NCBI RefSeq assembly: GCF_000385565.1
Contig: NC_021169.1
Span: 1,346,571 to 1,410,570 of the forward strand
From: Archaeoglobus sulfaticallidus PM70-1
GTDB lineage: Archaea > Halobacteriota > Archaeoglobi > Archaeoglobales > Archaeoglobaceae
Length of the DNA stretch: 64,000 nt
Direction of reading: 5' to 3'
The notes under the pieces are model-generated. The model was not told the DNA's origin and did not search any database. It worked only from the letters and a program-made list of their open reading frames with translations. The stretch's first letter is position 1, and each line of letters starts with the position of its first letter. Both the position numbers and the translations under genes were made by a program. Shown piece by piece: positions 14,539 to 22,291 of the stretch.

Positions 14539-14610
14539 AGCCCCGTGGTGTAGAGGCAATCATGGGGGGCTTTGGACCCCTCGACCCCGGTTCGAGTCCG
14601 GGCGGGGCTA
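14539..14610 (+). tRNA. tRNA-Gln(UUG), viral
   Basis: Starts AGCCCCG as archaeal tRNA-Gln genes do, pairing with CGGGGCT. The anticodon loop is CTTTGGA (anticodon TTG); T-arm CCCGG-TTCGAGT-CCGGG; discriminator A. It is the last tRNA of the array, 13 bp before the winged-helix gene. Confidence 0.85.
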
Positions 14611-14622
14611 TTGGTGATATTT

Positions 14623-15102
14623 ATGGCAACACAGGAGGAAGTGCTTGAAGCGATAAAACAGAAGGGATATGCGGATCTGAAGGATCTGAAACGGCACTTT
14701 GGTCTGGAGTATCAGGGTTCGAGCTGGCTTCCTCAGAGGTTGAGGGCTCTAGAGAGGAAGGGCCTGATAGTCTCAATGCGGTCCGGGAACATCTCAGTCT
14801 ATCTGGCAAACGACTTCGATTGTTGTTGGGATGAGGCCAAACGAATTCTTTTAGAGTTGGGATTGATTCGCAAGAGAAAAAGGGGTAGGCCGAAGGGAAG
14901 CATACAATACCGAGAAGAGAGTATTACGAAATTGCTGAATTTCATTCGAGAGAATAAGATCGTCACGATCAGATGGATTCAACGCAACATGGGTTGGGAC
15001 TGGAGAACTACAACGAAATACATAAACAAGCTTGTTAGAGATGGCATTGTATTTGAGATTAGAAATGGCAGATTAAGGCTTTTTACGATCTCTTTGATAT
15101 AA
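14623..15102 (+). CDS. Winged-helix transcriptional regulator
   Basis: A 159-residue protein with two winged-helix-like units. The first (about 5-60) reads helix-helix-turn-recognition helix then a wing (LPQRLRALERKGLIVSMRSGNISVYL). The second (about 105-155) has the same plan (WIQRNMGWDWRTTTKYINKLVRDGIVFEIRNGRLRLF). A basic linker with an AT-hook-like KRGRPKG motif separates them. The ATG at 14623 avoids overlap with the tRNA-Gln gene. It may regulate viral late genes or adjacent cargo. Confidence 0.7.
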   Translation: MATQEEVLEAIKQKGYADLKDLKRHFGLEYQGSSWLPQRLRALERKGLIVSMRSGNISVYLANDFDCCWDEAKRILLELGLIRKRKRGRPKGSIQYREESITKLLNFIRENKIVTIRWIQRNMGWDWRTTTKYINKLVRDGIVFEIRNGRLRLFTISLI

Positions 15103-15443
15103 AACATATCTTTGTCCCCATCGACCCAATATGACCAATATGGATCCAATAACTAATGAAATTACTGAGTATCTCCAAATTATAATTTTCTCGTAGTATA
15201 AATAAGAATAATACGTACTTAAAGAGCCGAGTCCAGTCATCATTAAGGCAAATCCTAAGGAGAAAACAGTAAAAGACCATGCAGTGTAATATTGAACTTT
15301 TGATTCTTTTTCAATCAGCTCACTGTTTTAATTCGTTTAACACATTTGGATCACTCGATTGCATACTTCAAATTATGGATAAATATCTAATTTAAATTTT
15401 TAACCGACACCTGTCGGTGAGAAATTCTAAGTAAATTTTCTGA
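15103..15443. other. 341-bp AT-rich gap, no convincing gene
   Basis: A short frame runs on the minus strand (15083-15280, 65 codons, partly hydrophobic) but lacks supporting context and may be a remnant. A near-perfect palindrome, ACCGACA-CC-TGTCGGT, sits at 15403-15418, just before the decayed sheath promoter, and could be an operator or terminator. Nothing else is recognisable. Confidence 0.4.
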
Positions 15444-15458
15444 TTTTAAAAGAGTCTT
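15444..15458 (+). promoter_or_regulatory. Decayed late-promoter element before the sheath pseudogene
   Basis: TTTTAAAAGAGTCTTT resembles the late-promoter element with a two-base change (AGAGTC for AAAGTC). Its distance to the ruined start codon (ATA at 15476) is 25 nt, the same as in intact copies. Confidence 0.5.
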
Positions 15459-15475
15459 TGGGAGCGGACTCACAT

Positions 15476-16373
15476 ATAGCAAAAGCAACAGCAAAAGCCT
15501 TCATGCAAGGAATATCTGAGATATAAGTAATTAACGTGATGAAGGATGATGGTGCTGGAGTGGCCATAACTGATTACAATACTGTTTTGGCTGATCTGGC
15601 TGAAAGGGCAGAATAGGACATAATAACCCCAACGATTGGTGCTGGAGATACAAATGCCCAGAAACTAATCAATCACGCTAGAGCATACAGAAAACTTCTG
15701 GTTCTACTATTCATCGGCGCAGCTGCAGATACAAAAACACCCTTCACAGCTCTAACAGTTAACGAGTTAGTTTATGCAATTGGCTACAACGATTCTACCT
15801 TAACAGAGGGGGAAATTACTGGAGCTGTTGGCGGTATTTTCACAACTCTCAAACCATAGTAAACACCAGAATGGGATATGGTCCAGGGAGTAAATCCCGC
15901 AAACTACATAGATTCATAAGTAGACGACCTTGAAAACAGCAACATAGCAACGATTTGCGAAATCGTAAAATCGGTCCTATCGAATGTGAGAACACTCGAC
16001 GGAAGCAGAGCTTACATAGTCAGATCAAAGATATGCCCTCGTTGACATAATAAGAACCGAGCTGATCAACCTGAAGCTTAAGCTGAACAACATGAGCATA
16101 GCCATCCCCTTCGTTCCTTCTGGCCTGCAGGTGATCAAGCCCACAATATAAAGGATCTTGAGGCCTCAACAGGCTTTAGGATTTCTAAAACCAGATTGGA
16201 CCGATGCAGATGGGAGCCTGCACGAAGGCTTTTAGGTTACGGTTCCAGCTTACGAGCACATCCCAGATTCCGACAAAAGCAACGGAATCCTGAGAAATGT
16301 CTCAGTGACTGCCTACCTGATGAACTACGTTGAGAAGATCGAGCTCGATCTTGTTATAACACTAATGAGATGA
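15476..16373 (+). pseudogene. Decayed contractile tail sheath protein gene
   Basis: A continuous sheath-like frame of about 300 codons interrupted by in-frame TAA or TAG codons (after SEI, AERAE, TLKP twice, NYIDS, IKPTI and HEGF), with one extra A near 16027 that shifts the frame. The start codon is ATA instead of ATG. The reading is otherwise clean: RALVDIIRTELINLKLKLN-like and LGFLKPDWTDADGSLHEGF, then VTVPAYEHIPDSDKSNGIL and NVSVTAYLMNYVEKIELDL, matching the conserved C-terminal half of phage tail sheath proteins. No sheath function is expected in the present virus. Confidence 0.75.
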
Positions 16374-16378
16374 TGTGA

Positions 16379-16594
16379 ATGCCAGCTGAGCAATACAGCA
16401 CTGACGACATCAAGGTTTTTGTGGATGGCGTTGAACTCAATGGACTTAAAGATCTCAGTATAACTCTCAAGGACAAAGACAATTTAAAGCCAATAAAAGA
16501 CTGGGCCGACAGGACTAAGGGATGGGCAATCAAGAAGAAGTATGTGGACGAAATCAATTTACTCGAGAAGATACAAATATCGCAACATATTTAG
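16379..16594 (+). pseudogene. Truncated contractile-tail tube protein
   Basis: Directly after the sheath pseudogene, with a Shine-Dalgarno-like GATGTGA, an intact ATG opens 71 codons. Residues 10-55 read as the N-terminal strand-turn-strand of a myovirus tail tube subunit (DIKVFVDGVELNGLKDLSI then a WADRTKGWAIKKKY region). Tube proteins are normally about 110-160 residues, so the C-terminal part is missing, replaced by AT-rich DNA leading into the ATPase cassette. The sheath-then-tube order is the standard contractile-tail order. Confidence 0.6.
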
Positions 16595-16677
16595 TTGAGA
16601 GTGAAAAGTAAAATTAATTTAAGATGTCCCATATGTCTAGCAAGGATTGGTAAAAAAGTTTAAAAGGGTGTTTGATT

Positions 16678-18186
16678 GTGATCGTCGAAGTTGAAAATCT
16701 GGGATCAATAAAAAAGGGAAAAGTCGAACTAAAGCCCTTAACTGTGTTTATAGGTCCAAATAATACTGGGAAGACCTATTTGGCTTATTTGATTTCAGGA
16801 TTATGCGAAGATTTTCTGTTTAGGAAATACATTTTCTCACCTGTACGGGGAAAAAGAAAGCCTGTATATACTCTCTCTGAGAGAGTCGTTAGCGATATCT
16901 TAGAGAAAGGATATGCGGAGATTAAGATCAATCTGAAAGACATTTTGGCAGAAAATTTCGAATACACTGCATCTATTTTTAGAAAATTAAGCGAGCGTCC
17001 CATACTAGTTCAAAAGTTTGTAGAAAGCTTTTGGAAATTTTTGGGGGGTGATAAAAAAGAAATGTTCAGTAATCTCAAAGCTACCGTTAAAATACCGAAT
17101 ATTGATTCTCGCAATGAATTTGAGGAAATAGTGTACAACAGATCGGGACATATTATTACGCATATGTTTTATGAGGAAAATATAATGTTAAGAGCGATAT
17201 CATTTAAAAAACCTAAATCTTACCAGATGGATGTAAGGTTAAGGTTAATCGAACGTAAGATATTTAGTGAGGATAAACAAGAAATAAATGATGCTATTTC
17301 TAAACAGATAGACCAATTTTTAAGTAGAATTATATTATTTTTGCTAATGAAAATAATATTACAACCAATCCTGTCTAATGTATTCATTTTTCCAGCTCAA
17401 AGAAATGCACTTACCTTAGATTTTATAAAATCAGCTATAAATATAGCGACAAGAGAAGAAATACCAGATGAAGATTTAATTGTTTCAAATCCTGAACGTC
17501 TGATTAAATCAAAACCCATCTTGAAATTTCTCAGAATGGTTGATTTGATAAGTGAAGATATCGAAAGTGAATACTATGACATAGGTCAAAGGCTTGAAGA
17601 AGTTTTAGGCGGACATTTAATAATTTCTGAGAGTAAAGGTGAAGAAGAGATTAGATTTATAATAAATGGTGAAAAAAGTTTAAAATTGATAACAACATCA
17701 TCAATGGTACAGCAATTGAGTTCTTTGGCGTTGTATCTTAAACATCAAGCAAAATCTGGTGATTTAATGGTAATTGATGAACCTGAATCCAATTTGCATC
17801 CTGAGGCACAGACAAGAATTACAGAAGTTATTGCTGAAATGGTAAATGGAGGTTTATGGGTTATCATAACCACACATAGTCCGTTCATTTTAGAACATAT
17901 AAACAATTTAATGAAAGCTTACGTTGTCGCCAGTATGAGTGAGGAAACAAGAGAATTGGTTTTAGATGTTATTAGAAACGAGAACGCTTTACTTAATCCA
18001 GAAAAAGTGGGAGTTTATTTATTTACAAAAGAAGGAATAATCGAAGATATCAAAAGAGATTATATAATTGACGCCGAATCATTTAGAAAAGTTTCAGATG
18101 AACTTGGTGCGAAATTTACTGAGTTATTATTAATCGAGGATCTATATAAAAAGTTAATTGGTGAAAGTGATGACTCCTCTGTTTGA
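16678..18186 (+). CDS. ABC/AAA-type ATPase (OLD-like), putative defence ATPase
   Basis: About 502 residues (a TTG two codons upstream is an alternative start). Walker A is FIGPNNTGKT near residue 27; the distal half has a signature-like segment (SSMVQQLSSLALYL), Walker B LMVIDEPESNLHPEAQ and the switch IITTHSPF. This is the RecF/OLD/SMC-like ATPase head with a long helical insertion between. Such ATPases pair with nucleases in anti-phage systems (OLD, Septu, PARIS-like). The gene overlaps a small nuclease-like gene, is much AT-richer than the tail genes, and sits at the broken tube gene, so it is an inserted cargo module. Confidence 0.8.
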   Translation: MIVEVENLGSIKKGKVELKPLTVFIGPNNTGKTYLAYLISGLCEDFLFRKYIFSPVRGKRKPVYTLSERVVSDILEKGYAEIKINLKDILAENFEYTASIFRKLSERPILVQKFVESFWKFLGGDKKEMFSNLKATVKIPNIDSRNEFEEIVYNRSGHIITHMFYEENIMLRAISFKKPKSYQMDVRLRLIERKIFSEDKQEINDAISKQIDQFLSRIILFLLMKIILQPILSNVFIFPAQRNALTLDFIKSAINIATREEIPDEDLIVSNPERLIKSKPILKFLRMVDLISEDIESEYYDIGQRLEEVLGGHLIISESKGEEEIRFIINGEKSLKLITTSSMVQQLSSLALYLKHQAKSGDLMVIDEPESNLHPEAQTRITEVIAEMVNGGLWVIITTHSPFILEHINNLMKAYVVASMSEETRELVLDVIRNENALLNPEKVGVYLFTKEGIIEDIKRDYIIDAESFRKVSDELGAKFTELLLIEDLYKKLIGESDDSSV

Positions 18187-18685
18187 TTGCTTAGTTAATG
18201 GAACGCGTGTTTCAGAAAATGGGAAAAGCGTTTCCATTAGTGGTGATAGAAATGAACAAATCTTGTTTTTCCGAATAGATAATTGTTATATTAAAGATGA
18301 ATCAAAAAAGTGTGATTATTTTGCTCTCTATTCTGATTCAAATTACAAATTTATATTTTTAATTGAGCTAAAGGGAATAAACTTAGCTAAAGCAATAGAG
18401 CAATTCGAAGAAACTATTACTAATGAAAAATTTAAATATATATTAAATATCCATAATTGCAGAAAATGCAATAATTATGGATGTATAAAATTATTATTAG
18501 TTGTTCATGGAAGAGGTATTTCGTCAAACAATGACCTCAAAGATCGTATTTATAAAAAATATAAATTCATTTTAGAGACCGAGGAATTAAATTGTGATTT
18601 AGAAGAAATAATTAACAAATATAAGAATAAACATAATATACATAAAAGCAAACTTAAACGTATGCTCTCCAAAAGAAGGCGTTAA
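18170..18685 (+). CDS. Putative PD-(D/E)XK-like effector paired with the ATPase
   Basis: 171 residues, overlapping the ATPase gene by 17 bp (GGTGA leader, ATG 18170). About residues 40-80 read CDYFALYSD, then FIFLIELKG and AIEQFEETI: an Asp, then Glu-x-Lys on a strand, then a Gln-containing helix, the pattern of PD-(D/E)XK nucleases. The Lys/Arg-rich C-terminus (KSKLKRMLSKRRR) could bind nucleic acid. Two further Cys pairs are visible (CRKCNNYGC). With the ATPase it forms a likely two-gene defence module; the named family is unknown to me. Confidence 0.55.
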   Translation: MTPLFDCLVNGTRVSENGKSVSISGDRNEQILFFRIDNCYIKDESKKCDYFALYSDSNYKFIFLIELKGINLAKAIEQFEETITNEKFKYILNIHNCRKCNNYGCIKLLLVVHGRGISSNNDLKDRIYKKYKFILETEELNCDLEEIINKYKNKHNIHKSKLKRMLSKRRR

Positions 18686-18977
18686 CAAGGAAAATAGTTG
18701 TCAACAATCCAAAAATAAAAATATGTGACTCTCATCTGCATTTTCCAATCTTATGTCAATAATTGAAGGCAAATGGACAGGACTCATGGATCTACAAAGA
18801 GAACATACTTCTGCTTATTAATTTCCTGAAAGATATTAGTCTCTTTTACATTACTTATTCTGGGGACAACCATACCAACCACTTCATACTCACACTCCAA
18901 TCCGCAGACCCCTCAAGCTATACCTGTAACTTTTTTACCAGTTGTAGAAAAGTGAAGAATAATTCTATGACCTCCCG
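18686..18977 (+). other. AT-rich gap with degraded coding traces
   Basis: No intact gene. Short interrupted frames appear (for example from an ATG at 18752 reading MSIIEGKWTGLMDLQREH before a stop, and another containing NHFILTLQSADPSSYTC), which look like pieces of former coding sequence. They may be remnants of the contractile-tail module or of another cargo gene. Confidence 0.3.
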
Positions 18978-18993
18978 TTTTTAAAGTCTATTT
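18978..18993 (+). promoter_or_regulatory. Late-promoter element, copy 5 (neck operon)
   Basis: TTTTTAAAGTCTATTTTG, with AAAGTC at 18983, exactly 25 nt before the ATG at 19008. No Shine-Dalgarno sequence lies between. Confidence 0.75.
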
Positions 18994-19007
18994 TGACAGA
19001 CTGAACC

Positions 19008-19187
19008 ATGCAGGAAAGTAATGAACCACTCGGTCTTCCAAGAGGGAGTGTCAGGGCGATTCTCGCAATAGTTACTGTCGGCGGTGCGGTGGTCATGCAT
19101 GCTATGAACATAACTGTCCCCGACTGGCTTATAAGTATGGCCGGAACTGCATTCGGTTTTTACTTCGGAATGCGAAAGCTGAAGTGA
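19008..19187 (+). CDS. Small two-helix membrane protein (holin-like candidate)
   Basis: 59 residues, first gene after a late promoter. Two hydrophobic segments (about 15-34 and 40-55) are separated by a short polar turn, and the C-terminus is basic (RKLK). Size, topology and late expression resemble holins, but there is no sequence family to confirm it. The next gene encodes a metalloprotease-like protein, which makes an egress or envelope-crossing role plausible. Confidence 0.55.
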   Translation: MQESNEPLGLPRGSVRAILAIVTVGGAVVMHAMNITVPDWLISMAGTAFGFYFGMRKLK

Positions 19188-19191
19188 GAGC

Positions 19192-19791
19192 ATGATCCTG
19201 AAGATGCTGCTGAGGTTGCTCGGGATTTACAAGGATGCTGACAGGGCTACATCAGATCAAACATGTGCAGCACGCGGGATGGGCAATGTGGTAGGTAACG
19301 ATTTAGGTAACGATTTGGGTAAGCTTATGAGGATATACATCGAACCAACGGTGGACAGAGATAAGGTCCTGAGGGCCCTCAGAATCGTTCCAGGGTTCTG
19401 GAAGTTTGCGGTCAGGGAGTGGGATGAACTGAAATTTGAGGAGCTGGGTGGCGAGTGGAAGGGTTTCATTCTTCCTCTCGGCGATAATGAAATCGCAATC
19501 TTTGACGGTGCCATCAGGAAGGTTAAGTATGCTGGCGGGACCGCGGGAAGAAGAGTTGGGGTTGCGGTTTTCGGATGGGAGAATGAGCTCATGCTCGGAT
19601 TGAGAATCTGGCATGAGCTTTTGCACACCGAAGGGCTCGATGCGGACGGTCTGCTCACGAACAAGAGCTTTACGAGATGGCTACCTGAGCGGATACATGG
19701 CTTTTTCAAAGAGAGTGTCAGCGAGCACAGCTGGTTCTGGCAGATAGCATACTACACCTACCTGACTGATGTTCGCCTGATGAGGAAGTGA
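19192..19791 (+). CDS. Putative zinc metalloprotease (HExxHxxGxxD)
   Basis: 199 residues. Around residue 143 the sequence WHELLHTEGLDADG gives HExxHxxGxxD, the metzincin-type zinc site with Asp as third ligand, as in snapalysin-like enzymes. A basic N-terminal region with a Gly-Asn-Asp-Leu tandem repeat (12-bp DNA repeats at 19294-19317) precedes the folded part, so translation might instead begin at a later Met. It follows the small membrane protein by four bases. Possible roles: virion-associated digestion of the S-layer on entry, or release. The substrate is unknown. Confidence 0.6.
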   Translation: MILKMLLRLLGIYKDADRATSDQTCAARGMGNVVGNDLGNDLGKLMRIYIEPTVDRDKVLRALRIVPGFWKFAVREWDELKFEELGGEWKGFILPLGDNEIAIFDGAIRKVKYAGGTAGRRVGVAVFGWENELMLGLRIWHELLHTEGLDADGLLTNKSFTRWLPERIHGFFKESVSEHSWFWQIAYYTYLTDVRLMRK

Positions 19792-19796
19792 CCTGA

Positions 19797-20117
19797 ATGA
19801 GCTTCGACAGGATTCTCGAAAAGAGGGGGAAGGACATAACACTAAAGAGGATCGCTACAACGGTAATAGATGATTTCTATCAGACAATGTCCGAAACATC
19901 CACGGACATCCAGATCAAAGCGATAGTCGGAAAGATTACCCTCGGTAAGGATCTGCTCGTTGATGGCTATGAGGTTGATGGCAAGGTCGTTGTTTATGTT
20001 TCTACCGGGGTTGATGTTTCTCAGGGTGATTCGCTGGTTATTGATGGGTCTGAATTCAAGATCGAACGGATAAGCAGAACCGACGCATACATCAAGCTGG
20101 AGGCTGTGCCGGCATGA
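19797..20117 (+). CDS. Head closure (stopper) protein
   Basis: 106 residues with the beta-barrel pattern of SPP1 gp16 / HK97 gp7-type stoppers: strand-rich centre (VVYVSTGVDVSQGDSLVI) and the typical DGSEFKIERISR hairpin near the end. These seal the connector after packaging. It lies between the membrane/metalloprotease pair and the gp10-like gene and overlaps the latter by four bases. Assignment by pattern and gene order. Confidence 0.65.
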   Translation: MSFDRILEKRGKDITLKRIATTVIDDFYQTMSETSTDIQIKAIVGKITLGKDLLVDGYEVDGKVVVYVSTGVDVSQGDSLVIDGSEFKIERISRTDAYIKLEAVPA

Positions 20118-20491
20118 GCATAAAAATTGAGGTTAATATCGATGGGGCCTTGGAGAAGCTGGATGTAAAAAACATTGCCGACCCATTGAAAAACATATTC
20201 AGGGATGAAGTGTTGAGGCTCGAAGCGGAGATCAAGGAGACGGCCCCCGTAGATACCGGCAGGTACAGGTCGGCATGGCATAGCGAAATAAGTGATCTGG
20301 AGGCTCAAATCGCAAACAATGTCAAGTACGCTAAATACCTTATCTATGGCACCAAAAAGTTCAGGAGAGTTAAAGAACCTCATAAATACAAAAAAGCAGA
20401 CTTAGAACGCGGAATATTGCACGATGTCAGGGCCATACTGCACGAATGGGAGCACGATTTTAGAAGATTGTTGAGCAGGTTGATAAGATGA
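20114..20491 (+). CDS. HK97 gp10-like neck/tail protein
   Basis: 125 residues with the hallmark APVDTGRYRSAWHSEI segment (about 44-59) followed by a strand and VKYAKYLIYGTKKF, typical of HK97 gp10-family proteins that join head completion and tail assembly. Translationally coupled on both sides (four-base overlaps). Family assignment is good; the exact role is by analogy. Confidence 0.8.
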   Translation: MSIKIEVNIDGALEKLDVKNIADPLKNIFRDEVLRLEAEIKETAPVDTGRYRSAWHSEISDLEAQIANNVKYAKYLIYGTKKFRRVKEPHKYKKADLERGILHDVRAILHEWEHDFRRLLSRLIR

Positions 20492-20877
20492 TAGAGAATA
20501 TTAAGAGGGATATTGCCCAGCTGATTGGGAATTATGTCCCGGAACTGAGCGGTAAGGTCTATTCGGCATATCCAAAAAAGAGTGCCGAGTTCCCATGTGC
20601 CTGCCTAGATATGGTCAGCATGGCCGGGGACAACACCCTGGGGGCCGAGATTCACAGCTATCTCGTCAGAATATCGGTCTTTGCGGATGACAGACTGGAG
20701 CTTGATCAGCTTGTGGACAAGGTCATGAACGCTTTTGTCGGCCACGCGGATGAGCTTGCCTCGTGCCACTACAATGGGATTACTTCGATTTCGCCAACCG
20801 CATTCGCATTCGAAGACAGAGAGGACAGGTGGAGAAGAGATATTGATGTCAGAGTTGTTGCAGTACTGAAGAGATAG
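20488..20877 (+). CDS. Tail terminator / tail completion protein
   Basis: 129 residues in the standard position between gp10-like and tail tube genes. The alpha/beta order (helix 1-18, strand GKVYSAYPKK, then strand HSYLVRISVFADD, helix LDQLVDKVMNAF, terminal strand RRDIDVRVVAVLK) matches tail terminators of the lambda gpU / SPP1 gp17 group, which cap the growing tube. No catalytic motif is expected. Confidence 0.65.
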   Translation: MIENIKRDIAQLIGNYVPELSGKVYSAYPKKSAEFPCACLDMVSMAGDNTLGAEIHSYLVRISVFADDRLELDQLVDKVMNAFVGHADELASCHYNGITSISPTAFAFEDREDRWRRDIDVRVVAVLKR

Positions 20878-20901
20878 CTTATTTTTCGGCTAATACTCTG
20901 A

Positions 20902-21288
20902 TTACGATTTTCCAAGATTTTCAAGCCACTTTATAAGTTCCATAGCTTCTTCATAAGAGAAACCCTGTATTGCCAACTGCTCATTGTTTTTCATAATGTG
21001 TCTACCATCTGGATATTGAATCGATATCTGTCCATCATTTTTTGCATATCGTCTACCGTCGGGACAGGAAATATAAACTTGCTCGCCATTTATTGCAACT
21101 TGGCAATCGGAGATATCTGGTTGTACTTGAACACTTTGAGTGGAGGTAGAGTCGGAGGTATCTTGTGTTACTTGAACACTTTTAGTGGGAGTAGAGTATG
21201 AAGCTTGTCTTTCTCCGGATTCCTCCATACAACCAACAAATAGCAATCCGATTAGAATTAATATTAGAAATCTAGATATCATGATCAA
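20902..21288 (-). CDS. Secreted lipoprotein (cargo gene)
   Basis: 128 residues with a signal peptide ending in a lipobox (hydrophobic core 5-18, then LLFVGC), so Cys20 is the likely lipidated residue. A Thr/Ser/Gln-rich linker with a repeated SVQV element follows, then two related PDGR-containing beta repeats (about 75-105). Transcribed against the tail operon, between tail terminator and tail tube, and 70 bp from the tube's late promoter. Phage-borne lipoproteins often block superinfection; that role is inferred here. Confidence 0.65.
   Translation of the reverse strand: MIMISRFLILILIGLLFVGCMEESGERQASYSTPTKSVQVTQDTSDSTSTQSVQVQPDISDCQVAINGEQVYISCPDGRRYAKNDGQISIQYPDGRHIMKNNEQLAIQGFSYEEAMELIKWLENLGKS
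21124..21198. repeat. Short direct repeat in the lipoprotein linker
   Basis: The block ACTTGAACACTTT followed by AGTGG and GTAGAGT occurs twice about 46 bp apart within the lipoprotein gene and encodes the repeated Ser/Thr-Val-Gln linker. It suggests recent tandem duplication in a flexible region. Confidence 0.5.
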
Positions 21289-21357
21289 TAGTTTAGAAGT
21301 TCATATATAAGTAATTCACTATCACTTAGTAGAAAGCCTAAAAGTTGCCCGTCCCAT

Positions 21358-21372
21358 TTTTTAAAGTCTAAT
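21358..21372 (+). promoter_or_regulatory. Late-promoter element, copy 6 (tail tube operon)
   Basis: TTTTTTAAAGTCTAATTT, with AAAGTC at 21363, 25 nt before the tail tube ATG at 21388. T/C-rich spacer, no Shine-Dalgarno sequence. Confidence 0.75.
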
Positions 21373-21387
21373 TTTGCCCAATTTCTC

Positions 21388-22281
21388 ATGGCAGTTCAAG
21401 GATTTAAGACCGTCGTAGAATATGTGGAAGAATCAGAATTCGGCACTTTCCCAACAGATCCTGCAATGCAGTGGATTGGCTTGGTTGATATAGTTAAGCC
21501 AGTAATAAAACCGAAAACCGAAACAAAGAGATATTTGGCTGCTAACGCTTCAACTAACAGGCTTGAGAAGCTGATGAATGTCAAAGTGGGTGAAGAAATA
21601 GGGCTTGAGCTTGAGTATTATCCTCAGAGCCTGCCGGGTTTCCTTCAGTATTTCATCGGCTCCGCAACCGGTCTGGCTGACGATCTTGCTTCAGTCTCAG
21701 TCGGGATAATACACAAGGGGAGCGGGGAGTATATGACCCTCAGTGGGCTTGTGGGTGAGGAGGTAACGCTTGAAATCCCGGAGGATGGAGTCGTTAAGGT
21801 ATCTGCAAGGCTCGTGGGTGCGGATGCAACGGACCCGTCCACATCAGACTATATCGGATTGGGGTCACATGCCGCAGAAGATTCGACAGAACCACTAACT
21901 TGGGAAGATGTCTCAAATGTCCAGATGAACTATGGAGCTGGATTCGTGAGCGTTGAAGATTATGTGAGCTCCATTGAGATCAGGGTGAGAAACGAGCTGA
22001 AAGTGATTAAAGATATAGGCGACACCAAAGCCAGCAGGATCGTCGCAATCAAGCCAGTTTCGAGAGAAGTCACCCTCGGACTGGAGATGAATTACGATGA
22101 TTTAGACATGTTGCTGAAAGTTAGGAGCCTGACAGAACTCGGCTTTAAGTTCACGATCGGTGGTAAAACATTCACGCTCTCTGGGGTTAAATTCCCAGAA
22201 CTCCCGACGGAGTTCAGCCCGGATGATCTCGTTGGGGATAAGATAACCAGCCTGCCGGTAACCGGGCTGACGATCGCATAG
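21388..22281 (+). CDS. Major tail (tube) protein, siphovirus type
   Basis: 297 residues, strongly beta. The N-terminus (VEYVEESEFGTFPTDPAMQW) and the central VGEEIGLELEYYPQSLPGFLQY segment are typical of long phage tail tube proteins. The end has duplicated tube-domain features (REVTLGLEMNYDD and FTIGGKTFTLSGVKF). It polymerises as stacked hexamers. It is intact and directly precedes the tail chaperones, so it is the functional tube, in contrast to the truncated contractile tube at 16379. Confidence 0.85.
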   Translation: MAVQGFKTVVEYVEESEFGTFPTDPAMQWIGLVDIVKPVIKPKTETKRYLAANASTNRLEKLMNVKVGEEIGLELEYYPQSLPGFLQYFIGSATGLADDLASVSVGIIHKGSGEYMTLSGLVGEEVTLEIPEDGVVKVSARLVGADATDPSTSDYIGLGSHAAEDSTEPLTWEDVSNVQMNYGAGFVSVEDYVSSIEIRVRNELKVIKDIGDTKASRIVAIKPVSREVTLGLEMNYDDLDMLLKVRSLTELGFKFTIGGKTFTLSGVKFPELPTEFSPDDLVGDKITSLPVTGLTIA

Positions 22282-22291
22282 TGGTGATCGA

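Noticed and set aside
14106-14648. Long plus-strand frame across the tRNA array
   Set aside because: It runs straight through five tRNA structures and has an unnatural Gly/Pro/Ser-rich composition; the open frame results from GC-rich tRNA sequence.
15476-16373. Pyrrolysine or genetic-code reassignment in the sheath gene
   Set aside because: Both TAA and TAG occur, the start codon is lost and one base is inserted; the five nearby tRNA genes include none with a stop-reading anticodon, and other viral genes have no in-frame stops.
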